Shown: positions 15,480-23,375 of the stretch, piece by piece
How the letters are laid out: every line of letters begins with the position of its first letter
How positions within the stretch are numbered: the first letter of the stretch is position 1
Assembly (NCBI GenBank): GCA_016871175.1
Contig: VFZL01000039.1
Span: 1 to 38,768 of the forward strand
Direction of reading: 5' to 3'
Length of the DNA stretch: 38,768 bases
Source of the DNA: Acidimicrobiia bacterium
Lineage (GTDB): Bacteria > Acidobacteriota > Vicinamibacteria > Vicinamibacterales > CAVVIG01
Notes under the pieces: model-generated
What the model was told of the DNA's origin: nothing
The model's database searches: none
The model's input: only the letters and a program-made list of their open reading frames with translations
Translations under genes and position numbers: made by a program

Positions 15480-15701
15480 GTGACGTTGACTTGTCCCAAC
15501 TGCGGCAACGACCGGAACTTCCAGGTCAAGACTCTTCAGATGCATGTCGTGCATCTCGAAGATGGCCGCGTCGAGGTGTCGGAGGAGAGCCGGCCGGCTG
15601 TCCTCGAGGTGCTGTGCGACGAGTGTGAGTCGGCCTTGAAATTCGAAGAGTTCGAAGACACGCTCCGCAAGGAAGTCCTGCTTACGATTGGCGCCCGCTA
15701 G
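15480..15701 (+). CDS. Small zinc-ribbon protein
   Basis: This 73-residue protein begins with GTG after a clear AAGGGAG site. CPNC near the N-terminus and CDEC about 40 residues later form a four-cysteine zinc ribbon, with beta strands between (FQVKTLQMHVVHLEDGRVEV) and an acidic helix at the end. The function is unknown; such ribbons bind nucleic acid or partner proteins. It lies next to another zinc ribbon on the opposite strand and a DnaJ-like zinc protein. Confidence 0.75.
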   Translation: MTLTCPNCGNDRNFQVKTLQMHVVHLEDGRVEVSEESRPAVLEVLCDECESALKFEEFEDTLRKEVLLTIGAR

Positions 15702-15728
15702 CGAGCGTCTCACGGCACCGCGCGCGTT

Positions 15729-15890
15729 CTACGTCGTTCCTTCGTTGACTTCTTCGAAATAGTCGCAATCCGGACACACCCATTCGGCGGTGGCCTTCGG
15801 GTTCCCGGGCACCTGCGTCACACGCTGCGTCCGCTTCAAATCCATCGTGCCGCCGCACAGCGGACACCCTCGCCGTTCCTGCGTCGACAT
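15729..15890 (-). CDS. Very small zinc-ribbon protein
   Basis: A 53-residue protein begins MSTQERRGCPLCGGTMDLKR and closes with EWVCPDCDYFEEVNEGTT. The pairs CPLC and CPDC, 28 residues apart, form a zinc ribbon of the YgiT/rubredoxin-like kind. GGTGAG lies seven bases before the ATG at 15890. It is divergent from the DnaJ-like gene and convergent with the zinc ribbon at 15480. Function unknown. Confidence 0.7.
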   Translation of the reverse strand: MSTQERRGCPLCGGTMDLKRTQRVTQVPGNPKATAEWVCPDCDYFEEVNEGTT

Positions 15891-15923
15891 CGCTGTGCTC
15901 ACCGTAGCACCCCCGCCGCTTCC

Positions 15924-15952
15924 TTGACAAGGAGCGACACCGCTCCTATCGT
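15924..15952 (+). promoter_or_regulatory. Strong promoter with operator palindrome ahead of the DnaJ-like gene
   Basis: TTGACA (15924-15929) and TATCGT (15947-15952) are spaced by exactly 17 bases. The spacer is filled by the inverted repeat AGGAGCG-acac-CGCTCCT (15930-15947). A repressor bound there would exclude RNA polymerase. The sequence does not match the CIRCE heat-shock operator. Confidence 0.65.
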
Positions 15953-15964
15953 AGCGAGACGAGT

Positions 15965-16426
15965 GTGAGTCAGAATCGTTTCCGCTTCCTGGACGCCGAA
16001 CGAGAGGCCTCGAGCGCAGCCGTTGCGCCTCGCGACTGCTTTGCCGATGAGATCGCCATCGACTTTCCGTCGATCGATCAGCTCGTTCCTCGCGTGCGCG
16101 ACCGCTTCCTCGGTATCCGGGCGGACGCTGACACGTTGCTCACGGAGGTGTCCGTGTCGCGGCGCGAGGCGTCTCGCGGCACGGTGGTGCCCGTCGAGGT
16201 CCCGTTACGCGGCACCTGCCAGCGGTGCGGCGGGCGTGGTGAAACCTGGGCCGAGCCGTGCCTCGCCTGCTGCGGAACCGGTGACTCGCTGGTGCATCAT
16301 CCGGTTCGGGTGTCGGTCCCGGCGGGGGTCGTGCACGGCGCTCGGCTTCGGTTCCGGGTCAACTCGCCAGTGGCGGCGCCGCTGCGTATCGAGGTTCGCG
16401 TCGCGGTCCGACCCTCGGCCGCCTGA
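15965..16426 (+). CDS. DnaJ-like zinc-finger protein without J domain
   Basis: The 153-residue protein has an unassigned N-terminal half. The middle carries one DnaJ-type zinc centre, CQRCGGRG followed by CLACCGTG, instead of the four repeats of DnaJ. A short C-terminal part then reads VRVSVPAGVVHGARLRFRV, which matches the start of the DnaJ substrate-binding domain. No HPD-containing J domain is present, so it cannot stimulate DnaK in the usual way. It starts with GTG, 12 bases after the -10 box, and is followed by a membrane protein gene. It may be a redox- or zinc-dependent holdase or scaffold; this is inference. Confidence 0.7.
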   Translation: MSQNRFRFLDAEREASSAAVAPRDCFADEIAIDFPSIDQLVPRVRDRFLGIRADADTLLTEVSVSRREASRGTVVPVEVPLRGTCQRCGGRGETWAEPCLACCGTGDSLVHHPVRVSVPAGVVHGARLRFRVNSPVAAPLRIEVRVAVRPSAA

Positions 16427-16443
16427 CGCTCTCGGAGGCCTTC

Positions 16444-16821
16444 GTGGCTTTTCACGTCGACCTCGCCGGCGTTCTCTTCATCGTCTGGGGTGGACTCATC
16501 ACGCTCATCGGCCTGTCGACGCTCGCCCTGGGTGTGGGTGCCACGTCGGTTGCCGCATCGCCGTCATCGGATGGACAGTTCGCCGCGGGCGTCATTGCCG
16601 CGATGTTCACGACGCTCGCGCTCATCGCGATTCTGTGGGGCGCGGCCCACATTGCGGTTGGCCTGCCGCTACGGCGCCATCGGCACTGGTCGCGATCGGC
16701 CGCGCTGATGCTCGGCGCTGTCGATCTCCTGCTACTGCCATACGGCACCGCGATTGGGTGTTACGCGCTCTGGGCGCTCCTGCACCAGGGGGGCCGCAAG
16801 CTCTTCACTGAACGCCCTTAG
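16444..16821 (+). CDS. Small membrane protein of unknown function
   Basis: The 125-residue protein has four likely membrane segments: LAGVLFIVWGGLITLIGLST, then the stretches GVIAAMFTTLALIAILWGAA, AALMLGAVDLLLLPYGTAIG and part of the C-terminus. GGAGG (16434-16438) lies five bases before the GTG start, which favours this start. It follows the DnaJ-like gene by 17 bases and is probably co-transcribed. No family was recognised beyond a general similarity to small four-helix membrane proteins. Confidence 0.65.
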   Translation: MAFHVDLAGVLFIVWGGLITLIGLSTLALGVGATSVAASPSSDGQFAAGVIAAMFTTLALIAILWGAAHIAVGLPLRRHRHWSRSAALMLGAVDLLLLPYGTAIGCYALWALLHQGGRKLFTERP

Positions 16822-16836
16822 AACCCACGAACCCGC

Positions 16837-17190
16837 CTATCGACCCTGTCTTCGCCGTGACGCCAGCGCCGACACGACCGGTACCGAGAGCCTGCGGTCG
16901 TTCAGCGCGGAAAGAATCGCTGTGAGATGGATCGCGAGCACGGCGATCCACGCGACCCGTGCCAGCACGCCGATCGCGACACCACCGACGAGATTCGACA
17001 GCACGGTCAACCCGGTCAGAGAGGCCAGCGCGAGGAACACCCCCGCCTCGCACGCAAACAGCAGGATCCCCTGCCGCGCGTGCCATTGCACGTCGGCGTC
17101 GGTGCGAGCGGTCAGCAGCGGAATGACCGCCAGGGGTCCAAGATAGGCGAGCACGATGGCGACGAACCGTCGGGCTGGCGACGTGATCAC
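16837..17190 (-). CDS. DUF4870-like small membrane protein
   Basis: The 117-residue protein has three to four membrane segments and the pattern VLAYLGPLAVIPLLTARTDA, then VQWHARQGILLFACEAG. The His-Ala-Arg-Gln-Gly in the second helix is typical of DUF4870/Tic20-like proteins. Function is unknown. It starts with GTG at 17190 and is convergent with the membrane protein at 16444. Confidence 0.7.
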   Translation of the reverse strand: MITSPARRFVAIVLAYLGPLAVIPLLTARTDADVQWHARQGILLFACEAGVFLALASLTGLTVLSNLVGGVAIGVLARVAWIAVLAIHLTAILSALNDRRLSVPVVSALASRRRQGR

Positions 17191-17257
17191 GCTCGTATTC
17201 TGACGGATCTCGCGTGGCTGCGCCTCAGAGCATCGGGCACCACCGCGCTCGGCGTCC

Positions 17258-17287
17258 TTGTTATTGACGCATCAATGTCGATATTCT
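17258..17287 (+). promoter_or_regulatory. Putative mrp promoter with palindrome in the spacer
   Basis: TTGTTA (17258-17263) and TATTCT (17282-17287) are 18 bases apart. The inverted repeat ATTGA-cgca-TCAAT (17263-17276) overlaps the -35 edge and the spacer. The -10 ends six bases before ATG 17294 and no ribosome site is visible, which suggests a leaderless, possibly repressed transcript. Confidence 0.45.
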
Positions 17288-17293
17288 TGGTTC

Positions 17294-18376
17294 ATGTCCG
17301 TCACCGAACCGGCCGTGCTCGACGCGCTCTCATCTGTGCGCGATCCCGATCTCCACAAGGACGTGGTCTCGCTCGGGTTCGTCAAGCACCTCACGATAGA
17401 CGGCGGACGGGTGGCGTTCACGATCGAACTGACGACGCCCGCATGTCCGGTCAAGGATCAGATGCGCGACCAGGCCCGTGCGGCGGTGGCGCGACTGCCG
17501 GGCGTGACGACGGTGGATGTCACGATGAGCGCGCGCGTGCGCGAAGCATCCGGCGGCGGGGACGGCCCTCGGCAAGCCGTGCCCGGGGTCAAGAACATCG
17601 TGGCCGTGGGCGCCGGCAAGGGTGGCGTTGGGAAGACAACGGTCGCCGTGAACCTCGCGCTCGCGCTCGCGAGGTGCGGGAGCAAGGTTGGCCTCATCGA
17701 CGGTGACATCTACGGTCCGAACGTGCCGATTATGCTCGGCATGAAGACGCAACTCGCCACGGACGGACAAAAGATCCTCCCGGCCGAGAAGTTCGGCCTC
17801 CAGGTGGTGTCGATGGGCTTTCTGACCCAGGACGATGCCCCGATCATCTGGCGCGGCCCGATGCTGCACGGCGCGCTGCAACAGTTCTTTCGAGAAGTGC
17901 GGTGGGTCGACCTCGACTATCTGATTGTCGACATGCCGCCGGGAACAGGCGACGTCGCGCTGAGCCTCAGTCAGACCGTCCCAGTTGCCGGGGCCATCGT
18001 GGTGACGACCCCCCAACAGGTGTCGCTGGCTGACACGCGCCGGGCCATCGCGATGTACCGCAAACTGAACGTTGCGCCGATCGGGCTCATCGAGAACATG
18101 AGCTACTTCGCGTGTCCTCGTTGTGAACACGAGGCCGACATCTTCGGACGAGGGGGCGGCGAGCGCATGGCGGCTGATGCCGGCGTCCCGTTCCTGGGCC
18201 GCATTCCCATCTACCAGCCGATTCGTGAAGGCAGCGACGTCGGCGTGCCCTTGGTCGTCGCCGAGCCCGATTCGGCGGCCACCCGGGCGTTCATCGGAGT
18301 CGCCGAGCAGACGGCCGCGCAGCTGTCGATTGTGAGCTATGCGCGGCCGACGATTCCGCTGACGCCCGCGTCATGA
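17294..18376 (+). CDS. mrp: Mrp/NBP35-family Fe-S cluster carrier ATPase
   Basis: The 360-residue protein has an N-terminal MIP18-like domain (about 1-90, LSSVRDPDLHKDVVSLGFVK) and a P-loop ATPase domain with the deviant Walker A GKGGVGKTT (about 119-127). IDGDIYGPNVP and VDMPPGTGDV follow, as does the CPRC pair that holds the bridging Fe-S cluster. It delivers clusters to apo-proteins. The upstream in-frame ATG at 17258 lies inside the promoter, so 17294 is chosen. Its stop overlaps the start of an M16 peptidase gene. Confidence 0.9.
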   Translation: MSVTEPAVLDALSSVRDPDLHKDVVSLGFVKHLTIDGGRVAFTIELTTPACPVKDQMRDQARAAVARLPGVTTVDVTMSARVREASGGGDGPRQAVPGVKNIVAVGAGKGGVGKTTVAVNLALALARCGSKVGLIDGDIYGPNVPIMLGMKTQLATDGQKILPAEKFGLQVVSMGFLTQDDAPIIWRGPMLHGALQQFFREVRWVDLDYLIVDMPPGTGDVALSLSQTVPVAGAIVVTTPQQVSLADTRRAIAMYRKLNVAPIGLIENMSYFACPRCEHEADIFGRGGGERMAADAGVPFLGRIPIYQPIREGSDVGVPLVVAEPDSAATRAFIGVAEQTAAQLSIVSYARPTIPLTPAS

Positions 18377-19680
18377 ACATCACCTTCGAGAAGCACACGC
18401 TCGCCAACGGCTTGGATGTGCTCGTTCACCAGAACCACGACTGTCCGATCGTGGCGGTCAGCCTCTGGTATCACGTGGGGTCGAAGAACGAGGTGCCTGG
18501 CCGCACCGGATTCGCGCACCTCTTCGAGCACCTGATGTTCGAAGGGTCGGAGCATCATGACTACGGCTTTTTTCAGCCCCTGCAAGCGGCTGGAGGCACT
18601 CTGAACGGATCGACCAACGCCGATCGCACCAACTATTGGGAAGTGATGCCGAGCAGTGCGCTCGAGCTCGCGCTGTGGATGGAATCCGATCGCATGGGGT
18701 ACTTGCTGCCTGCGCTGACCGAGGCCAAGTTCAACAACCAGCGCGATGTCGTCTTGAACGAGCGCCGGCAGAACTACGAGAACCGCCCCTACGGTCTCGC
18801 GCCCATGGTCATGCTTGGCGCGCTCTACCCGCCCGATCATCCGTACCACTGGACGACGATCGGGGAGATCGACGACCTGCGCCGCGTGCGCCTCGACGAT
18901 GTGCGAGCGTTCTTCGCGCGCTACTACCATCCGGCAAACGCCTCGCTGGCCTTGGCCGGCAACATAGCCGCGGATCAAGCGTTGACCCTGGCACGTGCGT
19001 ATTTCGAGGACATTCCCGCGGGCCCGTCCGTTGCACCCGTGCGTCCAGACCCGGTGACGCTCGTTGACGAGCAACGCCTGTACCACGAGGACCGCGTGGA
19101 GCTGCCCCGACTCTACATCGCGTGGCACACGCCAGCGATGTTCGCCGAGGGTGACGCGGACCTCGACCTCGCGGCCGACGTGCTCGCCAACGGCAAGACG
19201 TCGAGGCTGTATCAACGTTTGGTGTTCGAGCGACGGATCGCCACCGACGTTTCCGCGGCGCAGAACTCACGGGAAGTGGGCGGATTCGTCCAGATCGCGG
19301 CCACCGCTGCTCCGGGTCACGCGCTCGCCGAGCTCGAGACCATCATCGTCGAGGAGATCGCGAGGCTCGCCGCTGATGGTCCGACTGAAGACGAGATGGC
19401 GCGCGGTCGCGTACAGGCCGAGTCACAATTCATGTTCCGGCTGCAGAGCGTCGGCGGATTTGGCGGGAAGTCCGACCAACTGAACGCGTACAACACGTTC
19501 TTGAACGATCCGGACTACTTCGAACGTGACCTCGACCGCTATCGCCGTGTCACTCGAGAGTCGCTACAGCGAACCGTCGATACGCACATCAACCATCGCC
19601 GGCGTGTGGCGCTGAGCGTCGTGCCACGGAGCCGGACAGAGCTGGCCCTCGGCGGCTCCAGTCGGGCGAACGTGTCATGA
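18373..19680 (+). CDS. M16-family zinc metallopeptidase, catalytic subunit
   Basis: The 435-residue protein carries the inverted zinc motif H49-L-F-E52-H53 in FAHLFEHLMF and the distal ligand Glu130 in VVLNERRQNYE, the standard spacing for M16. It lacks an obvious signal peptide, so it may act in the cytoplasm or be exported in an unusual way; many M16B proteins pair with an inactive partner, which here is the next gene. ATGA overlaps at both ends couple it to mrp and to that partner. Likely role: degradation of small peptides or presequence-like fragments. Confidence 0.9.
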   Translation: MNITFEKHTLANGLDVLVHQNHDCPIVAVSLWYHVGSKNEVPGRTGFAHLFEHLMFEGSEHHDYGFFQPLQAAGGTLNGSTNADRTNYWEVMPSSALELALWMESDRMGYLLPALTEAKFNNQRDVVLNERRQNYENRPYGLAPMVMLGALYPPDHPYHWTTIGEIDDLRRVRLDDVRAFFARYYHPANASLALAGNIAADQALTLARAYFEDIPAGPSVAPVRPDPVTLVDEQRLYHEDRVELPRLYIAWHTPAMFAEGDADLDLAADVLANGKTSRLYQRLVFERRIATDVSAAQNSREVGGFVQIAATAAPGHALAELETIIVEEIARLAADGPTEDEMARGRVQAESQFMFRLQSVGGFGGKSDQLNAYNTFLNDPDYFERDLDRYRRVTRESLQRTVDTHINHRRRVALSVVPRSRTELALGGSSRANVS

Positions 19681-21068
19681 ACATCGGCGGCGACGGTCGC
19701 GCGGCTCGGTCGAGCGTGGATCGATCTCGGTTGCCGACGCCGGGACCGGCGCGACCGTTCAAGTGTCCCGTCATCGAAAAAGCCGTGCTCGGCAACGGCC
19801 TCCGCGTGTGGACCGTCCGGCATCCGGCGATTCCCGTGACCTCGCTGATGCTGCTCGTGACGCGCGGCGCAGCCGCGGATCCCCGCGGACGCGAGGGGTT
19901 GGCCGCACTGACGCTCGACATGCTGGATGAGGGATCGGGCGACCGGTCGGCGATTCAGATGCACGAGGCCCTTGCCGCCATAGGCGCACAATTGGACTCA
20001 GACATCGGATCCGATGCGTTGCTGCTCGGCACGACGGTCCTCAGCCGCTTCACGGAGCGAGCGCTGCAGCTCCTCGCCGACATGCTCGTCCGCCCTGCGA
20101 TGCGTGAAGCCGACTTCGTTCGGGTCCGGCAGCTGCGCCTGCATCGCTTGGCGCAACTCCGCGACATGCCGGCGGCACTGGCCGATCGCATGTTCACCAG
20201 CCTGCTCTATGGGTCCCATCCATACGGGCATACGCCCCTCGGCAGCGAAACCGCGCTTGCGGACACGTCGTGCGACGACGTGCGAGCCTTTCACGCCGCG
20301 GCGATCCGTCCGTCCGACACGACGCTGATTGCGGTGGGCGACTGCGATCTGGACGTGACCGTCCGGCTCGCGGAGCGCGTGTTGGCGGACTGGAGCGGGT
20401 CGTCGTCACCGTCGCCGACGTTCGGGGACGAGTTACCGCGCCCCGCGCGACTGAACATCATTCCTCGTCCGGGCGCGCCGCAATCGGAGTTGCGTATCGG
20501 ACACGTCGCCGTGCCGAGACGGACTCCCGACTACTACGCTCTGGTGGCCGCGAACATGATCCTCGGCGGACAGTTCGTCAGCCGCATCAACTTGAACCTG
20601 CGCGAAGACAAGGGGTTCACCTACGGCGCGCGGACCTCCTTCGACTTTCGTCGCGAGCCGGGACCATTCACGCTGCAGGTCAGCGTGCACACGGCCTCGA
20701 CGGCTCGCGCCATCCAGGAGTCGATGGCCGAGATTTCCGACGTGCGTGGGCAGCGGCCGGTCGCAGCGGACGAGCTCGCGATGGGCGTCGCGGCGCTCAC
20801 ACGCGGGTACCCGCGCAGCTTCGAGACCGCCGAGCAGATCGCTCGCGCAGTCACACAGCTCGTCGTCCACGAGCTCCCGGACGACTACTTCGCCGAGTTC
20901 GTTCCTGCCGTCGAGCGGGTGACACCCGCAGACGTCATGGAGGCGGCGACGCGGCATCTGCATCCCGATCGCCTGACCACCCTCATCGTCGGCGACCTCG
21001 ACGCGATCGGCGCCAGCCTCTCCGATCTCGGGCTCGGAGAGCCGGTCGTGTTCGCCGCAAGCGCGTAG
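19677..21068 (+). CDS. M16-family non-catalytic partner subunit
   Basis: This 463-residue M16 fold has lost the zinc motif. Where HxxEH is expected it reads A77-L-T-L-D81 in GLAALTLDML. It retains the Arg/Tyr pair needed by the partner for substrate binding, Arg309 and Tyr316 in LREDKGFTYG. This division of labour (zinc site on one chain, R/Y on the other) is established for M16B heterodimers. The start ATG overlaps the stop of the catalytic subunit. The first 30 residues are basic and disordered, not a clear signal peptide. Confidence 0.88.
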   Translation: MNIGGDGRAARSSVDRSRLPTPGPARPFKCPVIEKAVLGNGLRVWTVRHPAIPVTSLMLLVTRGAAADPRGREGLAALTLDMLDEGSGDRSAIQMHEALAAIGAQLDSDIGSDALLLGTTVLSRFTERALQLLADMLVRPAMREADFVRVRQLRLHRLAQLRDMPAALADRMFTSLLYGSHPYGHTPLGSETALADTSCDDVRAFHAAAIRPSDTTLIAVGDCDLDVTVRLAERVLADWSGSSSPSPTFGDELPRPARLNIIPRPGAPQSELRIGHVAVPRRTPDYYALVAANMILGGQFVSRINLNLREDKGFTYGARTSFDFRREPGPFTLQVSVHTASTARAIQESMAEISDVRGQRPVAADELAMGVAALTRGYPRSFETAEQIARAVTQLVVHELPDDYFAEFVPAVERVTPADVMEAATRHLHPDRLTTLIVGDLDAIGASLSDLGLGEPVVFAASA

Positions 21069-21194
21069 CAACTCACCAAGTCACCCGGCACGCCACAAGT
21101 TGCAGGTCGTACGGCCGGCCTGCCCGGCTCAGGTCGGAGGTGCGAGGCAGGCGCGCTCAACGCCGCCCCGTGCCGATCAACGACCAATCCGCGG

Positions 21195-21200
21195 TATAAC
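21195..21200 (+). promoter_or_regulatory. -10 box close to the start at 21208
   Basis: TATAAC ends seven bases before the ATG at 21208, and no ribosome site lies between. No good -35 is present 16-18 bases upstream. It suggests a leaderless transcript separate from the peptidase operon. Confidence 0.4.
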
Positions 21201-21207
21201 AGTGCTT

Positions 21208-21792
21208 ATGTTGCAACGACCCACGCTAACGCCCGCCCTGAGTGCGGGCGACGATGTGAAGCAGGAGCACGTTGCGGCTCACGTGCGACAGTGGCAAGCG
21301 GATACCGATGCGATCCGGGCGAGGATTCAGGCTCTCCGCCAGCAGGTTGAGGCGACGAGTCGACAACTCGAGAACCCTAAGGGAGCGCTCGAGTATCTCG
21401 ATTTCTTCGACGGCTTCTTCCTGCGCGCATCGGAAGAGCTCGCCGCGATTGCGGCAGCGCTTCCGGCCGGCTTCACGACCGCCCACGGCGACACTCTGCG
21501 TCAGCTGGCGAGCAACGCAGCGGCTGAGTCGCGCCGCACCGTGATCTTTCGTGACAAGTGGGTGAACAAGCCCCTCCCATACGAACAAACGCGGCCGATG
21601 CTGACTCAGATCGCGAACGATGTCCGCGACCAACTGCAAGACTACCGAGAGATGACACAGGCTGCCGCGCACTTGACTGCGCTGAACCCGCCGCCACCGC
21701 TGGCTCCGTCCGAGCTCACGCCCGAAGGCCTCGGGCGCCGCGAGCTGTTCTCGAAGCTCGTGCGACCGCTGGGCGAGACGACAGAGCAGTAA
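21208..21792 (+). CDS. Unrecognised helical protein
   Basis: The 194-residue protein is almost entirely helical: HVRQWQADTDAIRARIQALR, QQVEATSRQLENPKGALEYL and later TRPMLTQIANDVRDQLQDYR, ending in a Pro-rich tail and ELFSKLVRPL. The first 60 residues probably form a coiled coil. There is no signal peptide, membrane segment or catalytic motif that I recognise. An in-frame ATG at 21100 exists but the extension is Arg/Pro-rich and not convincing. It converges with the hydrolase at 21811. Confidence 0.6.
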   Translation: MLQRPTLTPALSAGDDVKQEHVAAHVRQWQADTDAIRARIQALRQQVEATSRQLENPKGALEYLDFFDGFFLRASEELAAIAAALPAGFTTAHGDTLRQLASNAAAESRRTVIFRDKWVNKPLPYEQTRPMLTQIANDVRDQLQDYREMTQAAAHLTALNPPPPLAPSELTPEGLGRRELFSKLVRPLGETTEQ

Positions 21793-21810
21793 CGCGCGGG
21801 TTCTCGGGGC

Positions 21811-22860
21811 TCACGTCTGCTGCACGAGTGCGCGCTTGAGGAAGCGCGTGAGGATCCAGCCGTCGACGAACTTGAACGGTGTCTTTCCGGTGCTGTAGTG
21901 CCCGCACGGCAGGATCGCCAGCTCGTGAGGGATGTCCTGGCGGCGAAACTCTCGCACCAGGTCCTCGGACAGGTCGACCGGAAACGTCAGGTCGTAGCGC
22001 GCGTACACCAGCAGCGTCTGTCGATCGCGGACGCGATCCAGGAACCACTGCGGGCTGATCGGTCGCCAGAACTGGCGCAGCTGCTCCAGTTCGATGTGGC
22101 CATCCAGCCCTGCTCGCACGTGCCTCGTCGAGAGGCCGCGCCAGACGACATCCGCAAAGTACGGAGAGATGTGGTTGAGTGCCTGTGCGCGCACGAGAGG
22201 CTCGTGGGCGGTGGTGAGGAGCGAGAGGCACGATCCGAGGCTGCTCCCAAGGATGCCAATGCGCTCGAACCCTTCGCGGTGCAGCCACGCAATCGCGCGC
22301 CTCGCGTCGAGCACCGCCTGTCGGCACACTTGCACGGTCCGCGCCACGTTCGAGCTGACGATGTAATCGGCACGATGGAGCTCTGGCGGCATGCGCCGAT
22401 CGTGATAGGGCAGGCTCAGGCGCAACGCGGTCACGCCGTTCATTGCGAGCAGGCGGCACAGGCCGACGTGTCCGCCTTCGTCCGAGTTCCACTGCGGCAG
22501 CACAAGGACCGCCGCCCGGGGATGGTGTGTTGTCGCGCGTCGCGCGGGCACGAGCCGGCACCACACGACGTTGTTCTCGGGATGTGGGGTCGTGAGCGCG
22601 CTCGGGAAGGTCAGGCGGCGGTCACCGTCGGCTTCAGCCGTGCCGAGGACGTAGCGGTCCGTCGGCTCCGGCGTGAAGAAGGCATCCGTGTCGTCCATGA
22701 CCCGGTCGACCCAAGTTCTGAGCGCCTCGGGGGGGCATGCCGTGTGGTGGGCGACCCCGTTTGGGAGCCAGTCCAGGCCCCATTCGAACGGTCGCACGAC
22801 GCGGTCTGTCGTCGCAGCCGCGAGATGACGCTCCCAGGCGTAGAAGAACGGCGCGATCAT
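21811..22860 (-). CDS. Alpha/beta hydrolase, possibly ABHD18-like
   Basis: In this 349-residue protein the central strand and nucleophile elbow read RIGILGSSLGSCLS, with Ser in GxSxG. The probable acid is in YARYDLTFPVD and the His in PCGHYSTGKTPF. Before it lie AVLVLPQWNSDEGGHVGLCR and LRLSLPYHDRRMPPEL. This arrangement resembles the ABHD18/DUF2048 group, but the match is from memory. The substrate is unknown. ATG 22860 is used; an in-frame GTG at 22866 is equally possible, and neither has a strong ribosome site. Sequence upstream in this frame is low quality. Confidence 0.7.
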   Translation of the reverse strand: MIAPFFYAWERHLAAATTDRVVRPFEWGLDWLPNGVAHHTACPPEALRTWVDRVMDDTDAFFTPEPTDRYVLGTAEADGDRRLTFPSALTTPHPENNVVWCRLVPARRATTHHPRAAVLVLPQWNSDEGGHVGLCRLLAMNGVTALRLSLPYHDRRMPPELHRADYIVSSNVARTVQVCRQAVLDARRAIAWLHREGFERIGILGSSLGSCLSLLTTAHEPLVRAQALNHISPYFADVVWRGLSTRHVRAGLDGHIELEQLRQFWRPISPQWFLDRVRDRQTLLVYARYDLTFPVDLSEDLVREFRRQDIPHELAILPCGHYSTGKTPFKFVDGWILTRFLKRALVQQT

Positions 22861-23190
22861 GAACACGACGGACCGGCTAAGGCGTCCGTTCCACGTCCGG
22901 CTCCACGATTGAGCCGTGCTTGAACGCGACCCGGACGCTCGCCTGCCGTGAACGGCTCGGCGGTGAAATCCAACTGTCGTCCGAGGCCGAGCGTCTCGTG
23001 ATCGTCCGTAGAGCCCGACATGAACAGCAGGCGCGTATAGGGTCGCGCGGTCGGCCATCGACGCGCCAGGCGTCTACGCAGAATCGGCACCCGCCAGCTC
23101 GCGGGCGATGAGCGGCAAGTACACACGTGCTGCCTCGCTCGGTTGGGGAAACACGGCCCAGTATTGTAAGCCGAGCTCGGGCGAGCGCCG
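22861..23190 (-). pseudogene. Degraded coding stretch upstream of the hydrolase
   Basis: Protein-like pieces occur in successive frames on the minus strand. ELGLQYWAVFPQPSEAARVY continues to LIARELAG at about 23095. Another frame reads VPILRRRLARRWPTARPYTR, then DFTAEPFTAGE at about 22955. A third reads VRVAFKHGSIVEPDVERTP at about 22880. Each is flanked by non-coding-like sequence, which suggests a gene broken by frameshifts. The second frame ends with a TGA that overlaps the hydrolase ATG, so a short real gene there cannot be excluded. Family not recognised. Confidence 0.3.
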
Positions 23191-23246
23191 TCGGGCGGGC
23201 GCCCGCCGATGCTGTGGTGATGGGTCGCCGCACAGTCGGAGCGTCG

Positions 23247-23255
23247 TGCTATACT
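23247..23255 (+). promoter_or_regulatory. Extended -10 promoter of the asd leader
   Basis: TGCTATACT is an extended -10 element (TGn followed by TATACT), nine bases before the ATG of the leader frame at 23265. No -35 is recognisable, as is common for extended -10 promoters. Confidence 0.5.
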
Positions 23256-23264
23256 CGCTGCTCC

Positions 23265-23345
23265 ATGCAGCCGGCACAGTTCACGCGAAAGCGGACCACT
23301 CGAAAGCGGGTCACCCGTGTCGGAGGCATGCTGCTCGGACGCTAA
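23265..23345 (+). CDS. Putative leader peptide of the asd-dap operon
   Basis: A 26-residue open frame begins MQPAQFTRKRTTRKRVTRVG and ends with TAA at 23343-23345. Four Thr, two Lys and six Arg codons are present, most within residues 7-18. Aspartate semialdehyde is the precursor of Thr, Lys and Met, so a Thr/Lys-sensing leader ahead of asd is expected of a classical attenuator. The stop lies 31 bases before an intrinsic terminator. No ribosome site is visible, so translation would be leaderless. Whether the peptide is made is untested; a chance basic open frame is the alternative. Confidence 0.5.
   Translation: MQPAQFTRKRTTRKRVTRVGGMLLGR
23314..23323 (+). promoter_or_regulatory. Putative antiterminator segment
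   Basis: CCCGTGTCGG (23314-23323), inside the leader frame just after the Thr/Lys/Arg run, can pair with CCGACCCGGG (23377-23386). That gives nine base pairs and one mismatch. The second segment is the 5' arm of the terminator, so the two structures exclude each other. Confidence 0.5.
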
Positions 23346-23375
23346 GAGTTCACCTGAAATTTCGAGCGCTCACCT

